DNA from: Stomatobaculum longum | Lineage (GTDB): Bacteria; Bacillota; Clostridia; Lachnospirales; Lachnospiraceae | DNA length: 64,000 nucleotides | Direction of reading: 5' to 3' | Assembly (NCBI GenBank): GCA_000242235.1 | Contig: JH590864.1 | Span: 216,610-280,609 of the forward strand | Part shown: in pieces, positions 16,884 through 24,977 of the stretch | Numbering within the stretch: the first letter of the stretch is position 1 | Layout: each line of letters starts with the position of its first letter | Position numbers and translations under genes: made by a program | Notes under the pieces: model-generated | The model's input: the letters and a program-made list of their open reading frames with translations, nothing else | What the model was told of the DNA's origin: nothing | Databases searched by the model: none

Positions 16884-18803
16884 TCAGTCTGCGAGCGTTT
16901 CCCAGCGCTCGTAGCAGTCTGCGAGTTCTTCTTCCGCGCTGTCCTTTCGCTTTTGAATCGCGAGGAGAGCGGCGGCGTCCCTCTGGTTTTCGGGGAGCAG
17001 GAACTCCTCTTCAATGCCGCGGAGTGTTTCCTCGAGTTCGGCGATGCGCTGTTCGCAGGCCTCAAGTTCGGCGCGGCGCTTTTTCTCCGCGGCCTTCTGC
17101 GCCTTCTGCGTCTTATAGTCCTCGGCGCTCGTGGAGGAACCCTCGTTCTCTTCGCCCTTTGGTGCAGGCGCAGTTACCGGAATGGCGGCGCGCTCGGCAT
17201 CGGCCTTTTTCTCGAGGTAGTAGTCGTAGTTGCCGATGTAGTTCACAAGACAGTGCTCGGTCAGGTTCAGAATGCGGGTCGCGGTGCGGTTGATGAAATA
17301 GCGGTCGTGGGATACATAGAGCACCGTGCCCGGAAAAGCGCGGATGGCGCGCTCCAGGATTTCCTTGCTCTCCATGTCGAGATGGTTTGTCGGCTCGTCG
17401 AGAAGCAGAAAATTCGCGTGCGAGAGCATGAGTTTTGCGAGCGAGACGCGGCCGCGCTCGCCGCCGGATAAATCCCTGATGCGCTTAAAGACATCGTCCC
17501 CGGTGAAGAGGAAAGCCGCGAGCATATTGCGGACCTCGGTGTTGGTCATGTCCGGCCAGGTGTCCTGGAGTTCCTCAAAGAGTGTTTTCTCGGGGTGCAG
17601 CACCTGATGCTCCTGATCATAGTAGGAACAGAAGACTTTGGTCCCGAGGGTCACCGTGCCGTTGTCCGGCGGAAGCAAACCGTTGATGATTTTCAGAAGC
17701 GTGGTCTTGCCGGTGCCGTTTCCGCCCATAATCGCGACATGTTCGCCGCGTTTTAAGGAGAAATTGAGGTCGGAAAAGAGGACATTGTCGCCGAAGGCTT
17801 TGCTGAGGTGCTCGACCGAGAGTACATCATTGCCGCTGACCTCGTCCGGCGTAAAGTAGAGCGCCATGTCCTTTTTCGCTTCATACGGATTGTCGAGGCG
17901 CTCCACCTTGTCGAGCAGTTTTTCGCGGCTCTCGGCGCGCTTAATCGATTTCTCCCGGTTAAAGGCGCGGAGTTTCTGAATCACGGCCTCCTGGTGTTTG
18001 ATCTCCACCTGCTGGTTTTCATAGGCGCGGGCGGCGGCTTCGGCGAGTGCTTCCTTTTTCTCAGTGAATTGCGTGTAATTGCCGTCGTAGCTTGTCACCT
18101 TGCCGTGGTTTAAGTCAAAAATCTTATTGACGATGCGGTCCAAGAAGAAGCGGTCGTGCGAGACAATCAGGACTGCGCCGGCGTAGTTCATGAGATAGGT
18201 CTCGAGCCACTCGATGCTCTCAAGATCCAGGTGGTTGGTCGGCTCGTCGAGCAGAATCAAATCGGGTTGTTCCAGCAGAAGTTTGCCGAGAAACACACGG
18301 GTCTTCTGACCGCCGGAGAGCGAGGAGAGGGGCCGCGTTGCATCGGCCTCGCTGAAGCCGAGACCCCGGATAATGCCGGTCACGCGGCTTCTCGCCGCAT
18401 AGCCGTCCATCAGCTCATAGCGGTGCTCGGCCTCGGTGTAGGCGGCGAGCAGTTTTTCGAGCGCGGCGCCCTCGGCGTGCTTCATCTCCCGCTGCATGAG
18501 AGACAGCTCTGCCTCGAGATCCAGAATCGGCTGAATGACCTTGGTCAGCTCCTCCTCGATGGTGAGCTCGGAGTCGAGCGTGTTGTCCTGGTGAAGATAG
18601 CCGAGCGTGCAGTCCTTTTTCAGCGTGACTTCGCCCTCGTCCCGCGGCAACTCCCCGGTCAGCAGATTTAGGAGCGTGCTCTTTCCGGCGCCGTTCGGAC
18701 CGACAATCGCCGCCTTGTCATGTTCGTTCAGGAAAAAGGAGGCGTCGTCAATGACGGTCTCCCCCACAAAACTCTTTTTTAAATGCGCGGCATTCAGTAT
18801 CAT
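16884..18803 (-). CDS. ABC-F family ATPase (YdiF/Uup-like, ribosome-associated)
   Basis: About 639 residues with two ABC domains and no membrane segments. Domain 1 has GPNGAGKST, LSGGQKTRV and LILLDEPTNHLD; domain 2 has GGNGTGKTT, LSGGERGRVSL and FLLLDEPTNHLD. The charged linker between them is the P-site tRNA-interaction motif region, and a C-terminal coiled coil (from about residue 550) follows. ABC-F proteins act on the ribosome during stalled or difficult translation; some give antibiotic resistance. Housekeeping (YdiF/Uup) versus resistance role cannot be decided here. I use the ATG at 18803, preceded by GGGG, because the conserved ILNAAHLKKSF begins there; an in-frame ATG 21 bp upstream has a poorer site. 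Confidence 0.9.
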   Translation of the reverse strand: MILNAAHLKKSFVGETVIDDASFFLNEHDKAAIVGPNGAGKSTLLNLLTGELPRDEGEVTLKKDCTLGYLHQDNTLDSELTIEEELTKVIQPILDLEAELSLMQREMKHAEGAALEKLLAAYTEAEHRYELMDGYAARSRVTGIIRGLGFSEADATRPLSSLSGGQKTRVFLGKLLLEQPDLILLDEPTNHLDLESIEWLETYLMNYAGAVLIVSHDRFFLDRIVNKIFDLNHGKVTSYDGNYTQFTEKKEALAEAAARAYENQQVEIKHQEAVIQKLRAFNREKSIKRAESREKLLDKVERLDNPYEAKKDMALYFTPDEVSGNDVLSVEHLSKAFGDNVLFSDLNFSLKRGEHVAIMGGNGTGKTTLLKIINGLLPPDNGTVTLGTKVFCSYYDQEHQVLHPEKTLFEELQDTWPDMTNTEVRNMLAAFLFTGDDVFKRIRDLSGGERGRVSLAKLMLSHANFLLLDEPTNHLDMESKEILERAIRAFPGTVLYVSHDRYFINRTATRILNLTEHCLVNYIGNYDYYLEKKADAERAAIPVTAPAPKGEENEGSSTSAEDYKTQKAQKAAEKKRRAELEACEQRIAELEETLRGIEEEFLLPENQRDAAALLAIQKRKDSAEEELADCYERWETLAD

Positions 18804-18848
18804 AAGCACCCCATTTTCATGCAAGCTTTACAATGAATACTCCGCTGT

Positions 18849-18877
18849 AGTATAGCGAAATGCCGTCGGATTGACAA
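18849..18877 (-). promoter_or_regulatory. Sigma-A promoter of the ABC-F gene
   Basis: Read on the minus strand: TTGTCA (18877-18872), a 17-bp spacer and TATACT (18854-18849). Its -35 shares five base pairs with the -35 of the divergent rex promoter. Confidence 0.7.
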
Positions 18878-18899
18878 GGCAGAGAAAACTCCCTATACT
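18871..18899 (+). promoter_or_regulatory. Sigma-A promoter of rex
   Basis: TTGACA (18871-18876), 17 bp, TATACT (18894-18899): almost perfect consensus. It overlaps the divergent ABC-F promoter at the -35. No full Rex operator (TTGTTAA-N4-TTAACAA) is visible here. Confidence 0.85.
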
Positions 18900-18949
18900 T
18901 TCTTAAGCGCCAAACGGCAACTGGGTTCTAAGACACAGGAAAGCAGGAA

Positions 18950-19642
18950 GTGAAAGCCTTGAAAGACAAAGTATCCACGGCGGTCATTCAACGCCTACCG
19001 CGCTATTATCGTTATCTCTCGGATTTGCTGGAGGAAAATGTAGAGCGCATTTCTTCAAGCGATCTCGCGGCGCGCATGCACGTCACGGCGTCACAGATAC
19101 GCCAGGATTTGAATACCTTCGGCGGATTCGGACAGCAAGGTTACGGTTATCATGTGCCGCATTTGCATGCGGAAATCGGGAAACTGCTTGGAATTGACCA
19201 GCAAAAGTATTTGATTATCATCGGCGCCGGGAATCTCGGACAGGCGCTCGCAAATTATCAGAATTTTACAAAGCGCGGATTTCAGGTCAAAGCGCTTTTT
19301 GACATCGATCCGGAAGTAATCGGCAGAACCATTCAGGGCGCGCAGGTCTTCCCGTTGGAATATCTGGAGGCGTATCTCGAGAAGAACGCAATCGATATCG
19401 CGACGCTGACGCTTCCGAGAGACCGCGCAATCGAGGTCGCCAAGCGGCTGTGTCGTTGCGGTATCAAGGCGATTTGGAATTTTGCGCACACGGATCTCCA
19501 GGTGGATGAGGATGTGCTCGTCGAGAACGTGCACCTCTCGGAGAGTCTCATGCAGCTCTCCTACCGGATGATTGCCGCCAGACGGAAACAAAAGAAGACG
19601 GAGGAGACGGGTGATACTGGGACTGGGGAGCGATCTGATTGA
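18950..19642 (+). CDS. rex: Redox-sensing transcriptional repressor Rex
   Basis: About 230 residues. An N-terminal winged helix (VIQRLPRYYRYLSDLLEE, then VTASQIRQDLNTFGGFGQQG) binds DNA, and a C-terminal Rossmann domain (IIIGAGNLGQAL) senses the NADH/NAD+ ratio. Rex represses fermentation and respiration genes when NAD+ is high and is released by NADH. The start is either GTG 18950 (AGGAAAG 5 nt upstream) or TTG 18959 (AGGAAG upstream). The end overlaps acpS by 32 bp, so rex leads an operon with acpS, nnrD and alr. Confidence 0.96.
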   Translation: MKALKDKVSTAVIQRLPRYYRYLSDLLEENVERISSSDLAARMHVTASQIRQDLNTFGGFGQQGYGYHVPHLHAEIGKLLGIDQQKYLIIIGAGNLGQALANYQNFTKRGFQVKALFDIDPEVIGRTIQGAQVFPLEYLEAYLEKNAIDIATLTLPRDRAIEVAKRLCRCGIKAIWNFAHTDLQVDEDVLVENVHLSESLMQLSYRMIAARRKQKKTEETGDTGTGERSD

Positions 19643-19991
19643 GATTGCCCGCGTGGAGAAAGCGGCGCGAGAGGAGCGTTTCCTCGCGCGCACCTTTACA
19701 GAGGAGGAACGGCGGCAGTCGGGGGGAAACATGGCTTTTCTCGCCGGCTGTTTTGCTGTCAAGGAAGCAGTCGTGAAGTGCTTCGGAACCGGGTTCCGGG
19801 GGATTGAACCGGCGGAGATCGAAGTGTTGCGCGATGCGCTCGGGAAACCCTATGTGCGGCTTTCGGGCGCGGCGGCGACGTACTGTGCGGCCCTCGGCGG
19901 CCTGACACCGCTGGTCAGCATCAGCAATACCAAGACGCATGCGATGGCGGTCGCCGTGCTCGAGCGAGGAGACAGAGGAGGAACAAAATGA
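19611..19991 (+). CDS. acpS: Holo-[acyl-carrier-protein] synthase
   Basis: A 126-residue enzyme that transfers 4'-phosphopantetheine from CoA to the serine of acyl carrier protein, activating fatty-acid synthesis. The N-terminus ILGLGSDLIEIARVE, with the Mg-binding aspartate, and FAVKEAVVKCFGTGF, with the catalytic glutamate and lysine, are diagnostic. The start is GTG 19611, with GGAGGAGA just upstream inside the end of rex; starting there gives the conserved N-terminus without extra basic residues. Its TGA overlaps the ATG of nnrD (ATGA), which implies translational coupling. Confidence 0.95.
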   Translation: MILGLGSDLIEIARVEKAAREERFLARTFTEEERRQSGGNMAFLAGCFAVKEAVVKCFGTGFRGIEPAEIEVLRDALGKPYVRLSGAAATYCAALGGLTPLVSISNTKTHAMAVAVLERGDRGGTK

Positions 19992-21004
19992 GAAAGGAAG
20001 CAGACGACGCGCTGGTGCTGGAGGAGAGTGATCTCTGCAGAATTCCGGCGAGACAGCGGGAGTCCAACAAAGGGACTTACGGTCCTCTGCTCTGCATTGC
20101 GGGAAGCGAGGGTATGGCGGGGGCAGCGTATCTCACGGCACTCGGCGCCTATCGGAGCGGCGCGGGACTGGTGCGCATTCTGACGCCGGAGGTGAACCGT
20201 TCGGTGCTGCAGATCCAGTTGCCCGAGGCCATCGTGGAAAGTTACGATCTGGAGACAGAGGCGGTCACGGCGGAAAACCCCGAGAGACAGTTTCTCGCGC
20301 AGCAACAGGGCAGCATTACAGTCTCCGAGGAGGAGGAACCGGCGGGACAGGCGAAAAATCAGCGTCTGCCTCTCCCGCTTGCGCGGCTTGAAGAACTGCT
20401 CGCTTCGAGCAAGGCGGTGGTGATCGGGCCGGGGCTCGGACAGTCGGAGGCCGCTGTTGCCCTCGTCAAAGAGACCCTTTCCCGCTGCGAGGTTCCGCTT
20501 GTGGTCGATGCCGACGCGCTGAATCTGATTGCACGCCGTCCGTCCCTTTTGTCCTGTCGGAAGAGCAACTGGATTTTTACGCCGCATCCCGGCGAGATGT
20601 CCCGGCTCACGGAACATGAGATTCCGGAAATACTGTGCGAGAGCCGTGCGATTGCGGCGGCCTATCGTGACCACTACGGAGTGACGGTCTGCCTGAAGAC
20701 TTCGGAGAGCATCATTGCGGCGGCGGAGAGTCGGAAAATTTACCGGAACGAGAGCGGAACGCCGGCGCTTGCCAAGGCGGGGAGCGGCGATGTACTGAGC
20801 GGCATCATTGCGGGCTTGCTCTGCCTCGGCATGGAACCCGGTGCGGCGGCGGCCTACGGTGCCTACCTGCACGGGCGCGCCGGACAGGTCGCGGCGGGCC
20901 AGTTCTCGCTGCACGGCATTCTCGCGCGGGACATTGCCGATGCGGTTCCGACGGTGATGCGGTCCGCGCAGACCATCGAGCTGGAAGATATGGGAGAGGA
21001 GTGA
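19988..21004 (+). CDS. nnrD: ADP-dependent (S)-NAD(P)H-hydrate dehydratase
   Basis: A 338-residue YjeF C-terminal-domain (ribokinase-fold) protein that repairs hydrated NADH and NADPH. Visible signatures are KGTYGPLLCIAGSEGMAGAA near the N-terminus and the catalytic AKAGSGDVLSGIIAGLL near the C-terminus. The epimerase half (YjeF_N, NnrE), often fused in bacteria, is absent here. A low-conservation insert rich in E and Q (about residues 88-130) is longer than usual. Coupled by ATGA overlap to acpS; alr follows within 7 bp. The acpS-nnrD-alr order is common in Firmicutes. Confidence 0.93.
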   Translation: MRKEADDALVLEESDLCRIPARQRESNKGTYGPLLCIAGSEGMAGAAYLTALGAYRSGAGLVRILTPEVNRSVLQIQLPEAIVESYDLETEAVTAENPERQFLAQQQGSITVSEEEEPAGQAKNQRLPLPLARLEELLASSKAVVIGPGLGQSEAAVALVKETLSRCEVPLVVDADALNLIARRPSLLSCRKSNWIFTPHPGEMSRLTEHEIPEILCESRAIAAAYRDHYGVTVCLKTSESIIAAAESRKIYRNESGTPALAKAGSGDVLSGIIAGLLCLGMEPGAAAAYGAYLHGRAGQVAAGQFSLHGILARDIADAVPTVMRSAQTIELEDMGEE

Positions 21005-21010
21005 GCGGAA

Positions 21011-22141
21011 GTGCAGCAGGAAGAGAGAGAAAAGCGCCGCGTCTATGCCAAAATCAGCAAAGCAGCGCTCTGTCACAACATGGAGGCCATGCAGGCTTCC
21101 CTGCCGGCGGGCATCAAAATGGCAGGCGTCGTGAAGGCGGACGGCTACGGGCACGGCGCGGCTTCCGTCTGTGAGGTGATTGCGCCCTATGTCGCCTTTT
21201 ACTGTGTTGCGGCGGCCGAGGAGGCCTTGGAGCTGCGGGAAAAGGGAATCGAGAAGCCGATTCTGATTCTCGGCCCCGTGCCGGGCGACAACTATGCGTC
21301 GTTGATTCGCGCCGGAATCCGCCCGTCGATTTTCACCGAAGAGCAGGCTGCGTCGCTTTCGACCGCAGCGGTTGCGCTCGGCATTCGAGCGCCGTTCCAC
21401 CTTGCCGTCGATACGGGCATGAACCGCATCGGGCTCCGGGCGGACGAGACGGGCGTTGCGCTGGCCGAGAAGATTACGGCCTATCCGATGCTCGACTTTG
21501 AGGGGATGTTCACACATTTTTACCGCGCGGATGAGTGGGATCTCGAGACCACGGAGCGCCAGACGGCGCGCTTCCGGAACTTTAAGACAGCACTCGCTGA
21601 GAAGGGATTAAAGCCTCGAATCTGCCATGTCGCGAATTCCGCAGGTATTCTGAACCTGCACGGGACGGACTTTGACATGGTGCGGGCCGGCATCGCGCTC
21701 TACGGCATTTATCCCGCAGAGGAAATGGCGCACACGGTGCGCCTCAAACCGGCGCTCTCGCTGCACAGCACGGTGACCTACGTGAAAGAAGTGCCGGCCG
21801 GAGAGGCAATCAGCTACGGCGGCACCTATGTCGCAGCGTCGGCAAAACGGGTGGCGACGGTGCCGGTCGGCTACGGCGACGGCTACCCGCGCTCGCTCAG
21901 CAACAAGGGCGAAGTATTGATTCACGGCAAGCGCTGTCGCATTCTGGGGCGGGTCTGCATGGACCAGTTCATGGTCGATGTGAGTGAGGTGCGAGAGGCA
22001 GCGCCGGGATCGCCGGTTACCTTGCTCGGCGCGGACGGAAACGAGCGCATCACGCTCGAAGAACTGGCGGAGAAATCCGGGCGTTTTCCCTATGAGTTTA
22101 TGTGTTGTCTGAACCGAAGAGTACCTCGCATATATTGCTGA
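21011..22141 (+). CDS. alr: Alanine racemase
   Basis: A 376-residue PLP enzyme that interconverts L- and D-alanine for peptidoglycan. The PLP lysine lies in VVKADGYGHG (Lys42), the second catalytic base is probably the tyrosine of ISYGGTYVA, and VRAGIALYGIYP with GRVCMDQFMVDV are family blocks. The GTG start at 21011 has GGAG upstream within the end of nnrD. Last of the rex-acpS-nnrD-alr cluster, although the CorC-like gene starts only 19 bp downstream and may be co-transcribed. Confidence 0.96.
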   Translation: MQQEEREKRRVYAKISKAALCHNMEAMQASLPAGIKMAGVVKADGYGHGAASVCEVIAPYVAFYCVAAAEEALELREKGIEKPILILGPVPGDNYASLIRAGIRPSIFTEEQAASLSTAAVALGIRAPFHLAVDTGMNRIGLRADETGVALAEKITAYPMLDFEGMFTHFYRADEWDLETTERQTARFRNFKTALAEKGLKPRICHVANSAGILNLHGTDFDMVRAGIALYGIYPAEEMAHTVRLKPALSLHSTVTYVKEVPAGEAISYGGTYVAASAKRVATVPVGYGDGYPRSLSNKGEVLIHGKRCRILGRVCMDQFMVDVSEVREAAPGSPVTLLGADGNERITLEELAEKSGRFPYEFMCCLNRRVPRIYC

Positions 22142-22160
22142 GGCAAAGAGAGGAGTTTTT

Positions 22161-23480
22161 TTGGACAGTTTACTGCCGAGTCTAATCGGCTTTTTGCTGG
22201 CACTGGTACTGTGTAACGCGGGCTTTTCGTTTGGCGCGGCCCTGCAGAATCTGAGTGAGAAGGAACTTGCGGCAGCCCTCGAGGCGGGCGACAAGCGCGC
22301 CGGGGAGCTGCTCCGGCAGAAAGAGCGCCCGGGCAGGTTTGTGCGCAGCCTCCAGCTGCTCACGGTGCTCCTCGGTTTTCTGGTCGGTGGCGTTTGTCTC
22401 CTGCCGCTCACGGCACTGCTTGCGAAGGCGGCTTTCCGGAGCGGCCTGCCCGCGGCGCGAGCTGTCTCGGCGGTGCCGGTTTACGGGCTTGCGACCATAC
22501 TCTTTGCGGCTTTCGGCACAGTGCTACCGAAACGGCTCGCCGAGCGAGATCCGGAAAAGACAGCGAGAAGAGCCCTCAGGCTGGTACACATCTTCATGGC
22601 AGTGCTCTTTGTCCCGGAGTGGATTGTGCGGAATCTGGTGAATGTGGTGCTAAGGCTCTGCGGCATCAATCCCGAGAAGAGCGGCGAGAATGTCACCGAA
22701 GAGGATATCATGTCCATGGTCAACGAAGGCCATGAGCAGGGTGTTGTTGAGTCGGATGAGGCCAAGATGATCACCAACATCTTCCGCCTGAACGACAAGA
22801 CAGCCGAGGACATCATGACACAGAGAAAGCGCGTCATTGCGCTGGACGCCGAGATGAAGCTCTCGGACGCAGTCGCCTTTCTGTTGCAGGAAAATGTCCA
22901 CTCGCGCTTCCCGGTCTACAAGGAAGATATTGACCACATCATCGGCATTCTGCATCTGCGCGATGCCATCAGCTTTGCACAGACACCTTCGCGCCGCAAC
23001 AAAATGCTTTCGGAGCTCCCGGGGCTGCTCCGCGATGCCCACTTTGTGCCGGACACGCGCGCGGTCGATGTGCTGTTTCGCGAGATGCAGTACCGGAAAC
23101 TGCAGATGGTGATTGTCGTCGATGAGTACGGCCAGACGGACGGCGTGGTCAGTATGGAGGACATTCTCGAGGAGATTGTCGGCAACATTGCGGACGAGTA
23201 CGACCGCGACGAGGAGGAAATCCGCGCGTTGCCGGACGGCAGCTGGATTATGCACGGTTTCACGCGTCTTTCGGACGCCGAGGAGGCGAGCGGTATTCCG
23301 TTTACCGAGGAGGAACTCGAGGATTTCGACACGCTGAACGGCTTTCTGATTGCGAAGCTCGACCATTTCCCGGAGGACAATGAGAGGGCCAGCATACAGG
23401 CTCACGGCTACCTGTTCCAGATTCTGAAGGCAGAAAACAGGATGATTAAGACGGTCAAAGTCGAGTGGCAGGAGGACTAA
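22161..23480 (+). CDS. CNNM/CorC-HlyC family membrane protein with CBS domains
   Basis: A 439-residue protein with a TTG start behind GAGAGGAG. Domains in order: CNNM (DUF21) membrane region with about four helices (residues 1-165), a paired CBS domain (about 210-335, blocks DIMTQRKRVIALD and VVDEYGQTDGVVSMEDILEEIVG) and a CorC/HlyC C-terminal domain (about 350-439). Members export Mg2+ or Co2+ or sense nucleotides through the CBS pair; older annotations call them hemolysins. A specific ion cannot be assigned. It follows alr closely on the same strand. Confidence 0.88.
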   Translation: MDSLLPSLIGFLLALVLCNAGFSFGAALQNLSEKELAAALEAGDKRAGELLRQKERPGRFVRSLQLLTVLLGFLVGGVCLLPLTALLAKAAFRSGLPAARAVSAVPVYGLATILFAAFGTVLPKRLAERDPEKTARRALRLVHIFMAVLFVPEWIVRNLVNVVLRLCGINPEKSGENVTEEDIMSMVNEGHEQGVVESDEAKMITNIFRLNDKTAEDIMTQRKRVIALDAEMKLSDAVAFLLQENVHSRFPVYKEDIDHIIGILHLRDAISFAQTPSRRNKMLSELPGLLRDAHFVPDTRAVDVLFREMQYRKLQMVIVVDEYGQTDGVVSMEDILEEIVGNIADEYDRDEEEIRALPDGSWIMHGFTRLSDAEEASGIPFTEEELEDFDTLNGFLIAKLDHFPEDNERASIQAHGYLFQILKAENRMIKTVKVEWQED

Positions 23481-23524
23481 ACCTTACAATTTTCAGTCGT
23501 CTTCGCTTTCCGGCGCGGAATCTC

Positions 23525-23553
23525 TTTACAGAAATTTAAGTTGTCGCTATGAT
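23525..23553 (+). promoter_or_regulatory. Sigma-A promoter upstream of the secreted repeat protein
   Basis: TTTACA (23525-23530), 17 bp, TATGAT (23548-23553), 38 bp before the start codon. An AATTTTCAG sequence at 23488 resembles half of a CodY box, but only half. Confidence 0.65.
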
Positions 23554-23591
23554 AGAGACAAGAAAGTCCGACAGTAAAGGGGGAAGCAGGC

Positions 23592-24050
23592 ATGAAGATT
23601 GCAAAGTTGGCTGTGGCGTCGGTGGCGCTCACACTTGCACTCAGTTTTACGGCATTTGCGGGCACCTGGAGACAGGGCGAGAGCCGCCCGGATGCTTGGT
23701 GGTATGACTACGGTGACGGACAGTATCCGTCGAACACCTGGGTCTGGCTGGATGGCAACAAAGACGGCATTGCGGAGTGCTACTATTTCGACAAGGACGG
23801 CTGGCTGCTCACGGACACCACGACGCCGGACGGTTACCAGGTCAACGCGGACGGTCAGTGGATTACCTACGGTCAGATTCGCCGCGTCTATTCGACAGCT
23901 GCGACGAGAGAGGCTGTGCGCACGGCAAACGATAAGACCTACCGCCCGAGAGAGGCTGTCCGCAACCACGGCAAGGACGGCAGCTTTGACGAGGATACGG
24001 GTAAGCGCGTCGGCGGACCGGAGTCTCCGTTCACGCAGCAGACTTTTTGA
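23592..24050 (+). CDS. Small secreted protein with cell-wall-binding-type repeats
   Basis: 152 residues with a clear signal peptide (cleavage near AFA-GTW, residue 23-24). The mature part has tandem aromatic/glycine motifs (PDAWWYDYGDGQYPSNTW, WLDGNKDGIAECYYFDKDGW, TTTPDGYQVNADGQW) of the choline/cell-wall-binding repeat type, then a basic, charged tail without a known domain. Such repeats attach proteins to cell-wall polymers. It is monocistronic: promoter directly upstream, terminator directly downstream. It resembles the frameshifted protein at 15837 (shared TPDGY-V-A-G and GWW motifs), so the two are probably paralogues. Confidence 0.75.
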   Translation: MKIAKLAVASVALTLALSFTAFAGTWRQGESRPDAWWYDYGDGQYPSNTWVWLDGNKDGIAECYYFDKDGWLLTDTTTPDGYQVNADGQWITYGQIRRVYSTAATREAVRTANDKTYRPREAVRNHGKDGSFDEDTGKRVGGPESPFTQQTF

Positions 24051-24071
24051 TTCGGAACAGAAGTGGGAAAG

Positions 24072-24097
24072 CGCGCGTCAGTTGACGCGCGTTTTTT
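24072..24097 (+). terminator. Intrinsic terminator after the secreted repeat protein
   Basis: CGCGCGTCA (24072-24080), loop GT (effectively four bases), TGACGCGCG (24083-24091), then six T. Confidence 0.9.
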
Positions 24098-24110
24098 CGC
24101 GTGTTAGTAT
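24082..24110 (+). promoter_or_regulatory. Promoter of yebC overlapping the preceding terminator
   Basis: TTGACG (24082-24087), 17 bp, TAGTAT (24105-24110). The -35 lies inside the 3' arm of the terminator stem and the T-run is in the spacer. Confidence 0.6.
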
Positions 24111-24167
24111 GGGACGGAAACGACGGCAAAGCGCCGTACAGAAGATTAAGACAAAGGAGTTTTTGGC

Positions 24168-24899
24168 ATGTCAGGACATTCCAAGTTTGCGAATATCAAG
24201 CACAAAAAAGAGAAGAACGACGCCGCAAAGGGCAAGATTTTCACCGTAATCGGCAGAGAGATTGCTGTCGCAGTCAAAGAGGGCGGTCCCGATCCCGCCA
24301 ACAACTCGAAGCTCCGGGATGTCATCGCGAAGGCGAAGGCAAACAACGTCCCGAACGATACGATCAACAACGGCATCAAGAAGGCAGCGGGCGGCCTGGA
24401 CAGCGTGAACTACGAGCAGAATGTCTACGAGGGCTACGGCCCGTCCGGCGTCGCGATTATTGTTGAGACCCTGACGGACAACAAGAACCGCACGGCGGCA
24501 AATGTGCGCGCGGCGTTCTCGAAGGGCGGCGGCAATGTCGGTACGCCGGGCTGTGTCTCTTTCATGTTTGATCGCAAGGGGCAGATTATCATTGACAAGG
24601 AAGAGTGCGAGATGGATCCGGACGAGCTCATGATGTTCGCGCTCGATGCGGGCGCGGAGGATTTCGCGGACAATGAGGACAGCTACGAGGTGCTCACGGA
24701 TCCGGAGCAGTTCTCGGCGGTGCGCGAGGCGTTCGAGCAGAAAGGCATTCCGATGCTCGAGGCGGATGTCAAGATGATTCCGCAGAACTGGGTCAGCTTA
24801 AAGAGCGAAGAGGATCAGAAGAAGATGCAGCGCATTCTGGATCTGCTCGATGAGGACGATGATGTCCAGGCCGTGTTCCACAGCTGGGACGAGGAATAA
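24168..24899 (+). CDS. YebC/PmpR-family protein
   Basis: 243 residues beginning SGHSKFANIKHKKEKNDA, the hallmark of the YebC/TACO1 family, with the later GYGPSGVAIIVETLTDNKNRT block. Members were first described as transcriptional regulators; more recent work links several to relief of ribosome stalling at proline-rich sequences. The sequence alone does not tell which role applies here. AAAGGAG lies 8 nt upstream of the ATG. Single gene with its own promoter and a hairpin after it. Confidence 0.93.
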   Translation: MSGHSKFANIKHKKEKNDAAKGKIFTVIGREIAVAVKEGGPDPANNSKLRDVIAKAKANNVPNDTINNGIKKAAGGLDSVNYEQNVYEGYGPSGVAIIVETLTDNKNRTAANVRAAFSKGGGNVGTPGCVSFMFDRKGQIIIDKEECEMDPDELMMFALDAGAEDFADNEDSYEVLTDPEQFSAVREAFEQKGIPMLEADVKMIPQNWVSLKSEEDQKKMQRILDLLDEDDDVQAVFHSWDEE

Positions 24900-24918
24900 G
24901 ACAGTTTGGGTTTCAGAA

Positions 24919-24951
24919 GGGGGAGAGGAGGAAAAGAACCTCTCCCCCTTT
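24919..24951 (+). terminator. GC-rich hairpin terminator after yebC
   Basis: GGGGGAGAGG (24919-24928) pairs with CCTCTCCCCC (24939-24948), followed by only three T, so termination may be partial. Confidence 0.6.
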
Positions 24952-24977
24952 GTCATGGCGAAGAAAGGGAGGTTTGT

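Noticed and set aside
19850..21517. 555-codon minus-strand frame across acpS, nnrD and alr
   Set aside because: Antisense shadow of three well-identified overlapping genes, with no ribosome binding site or sensible composition.
23481..23591. CodY box before the secreted repeat protein
   Set aside because: Only the left half, AATTTTCAG, matches; the right half is unrelated.
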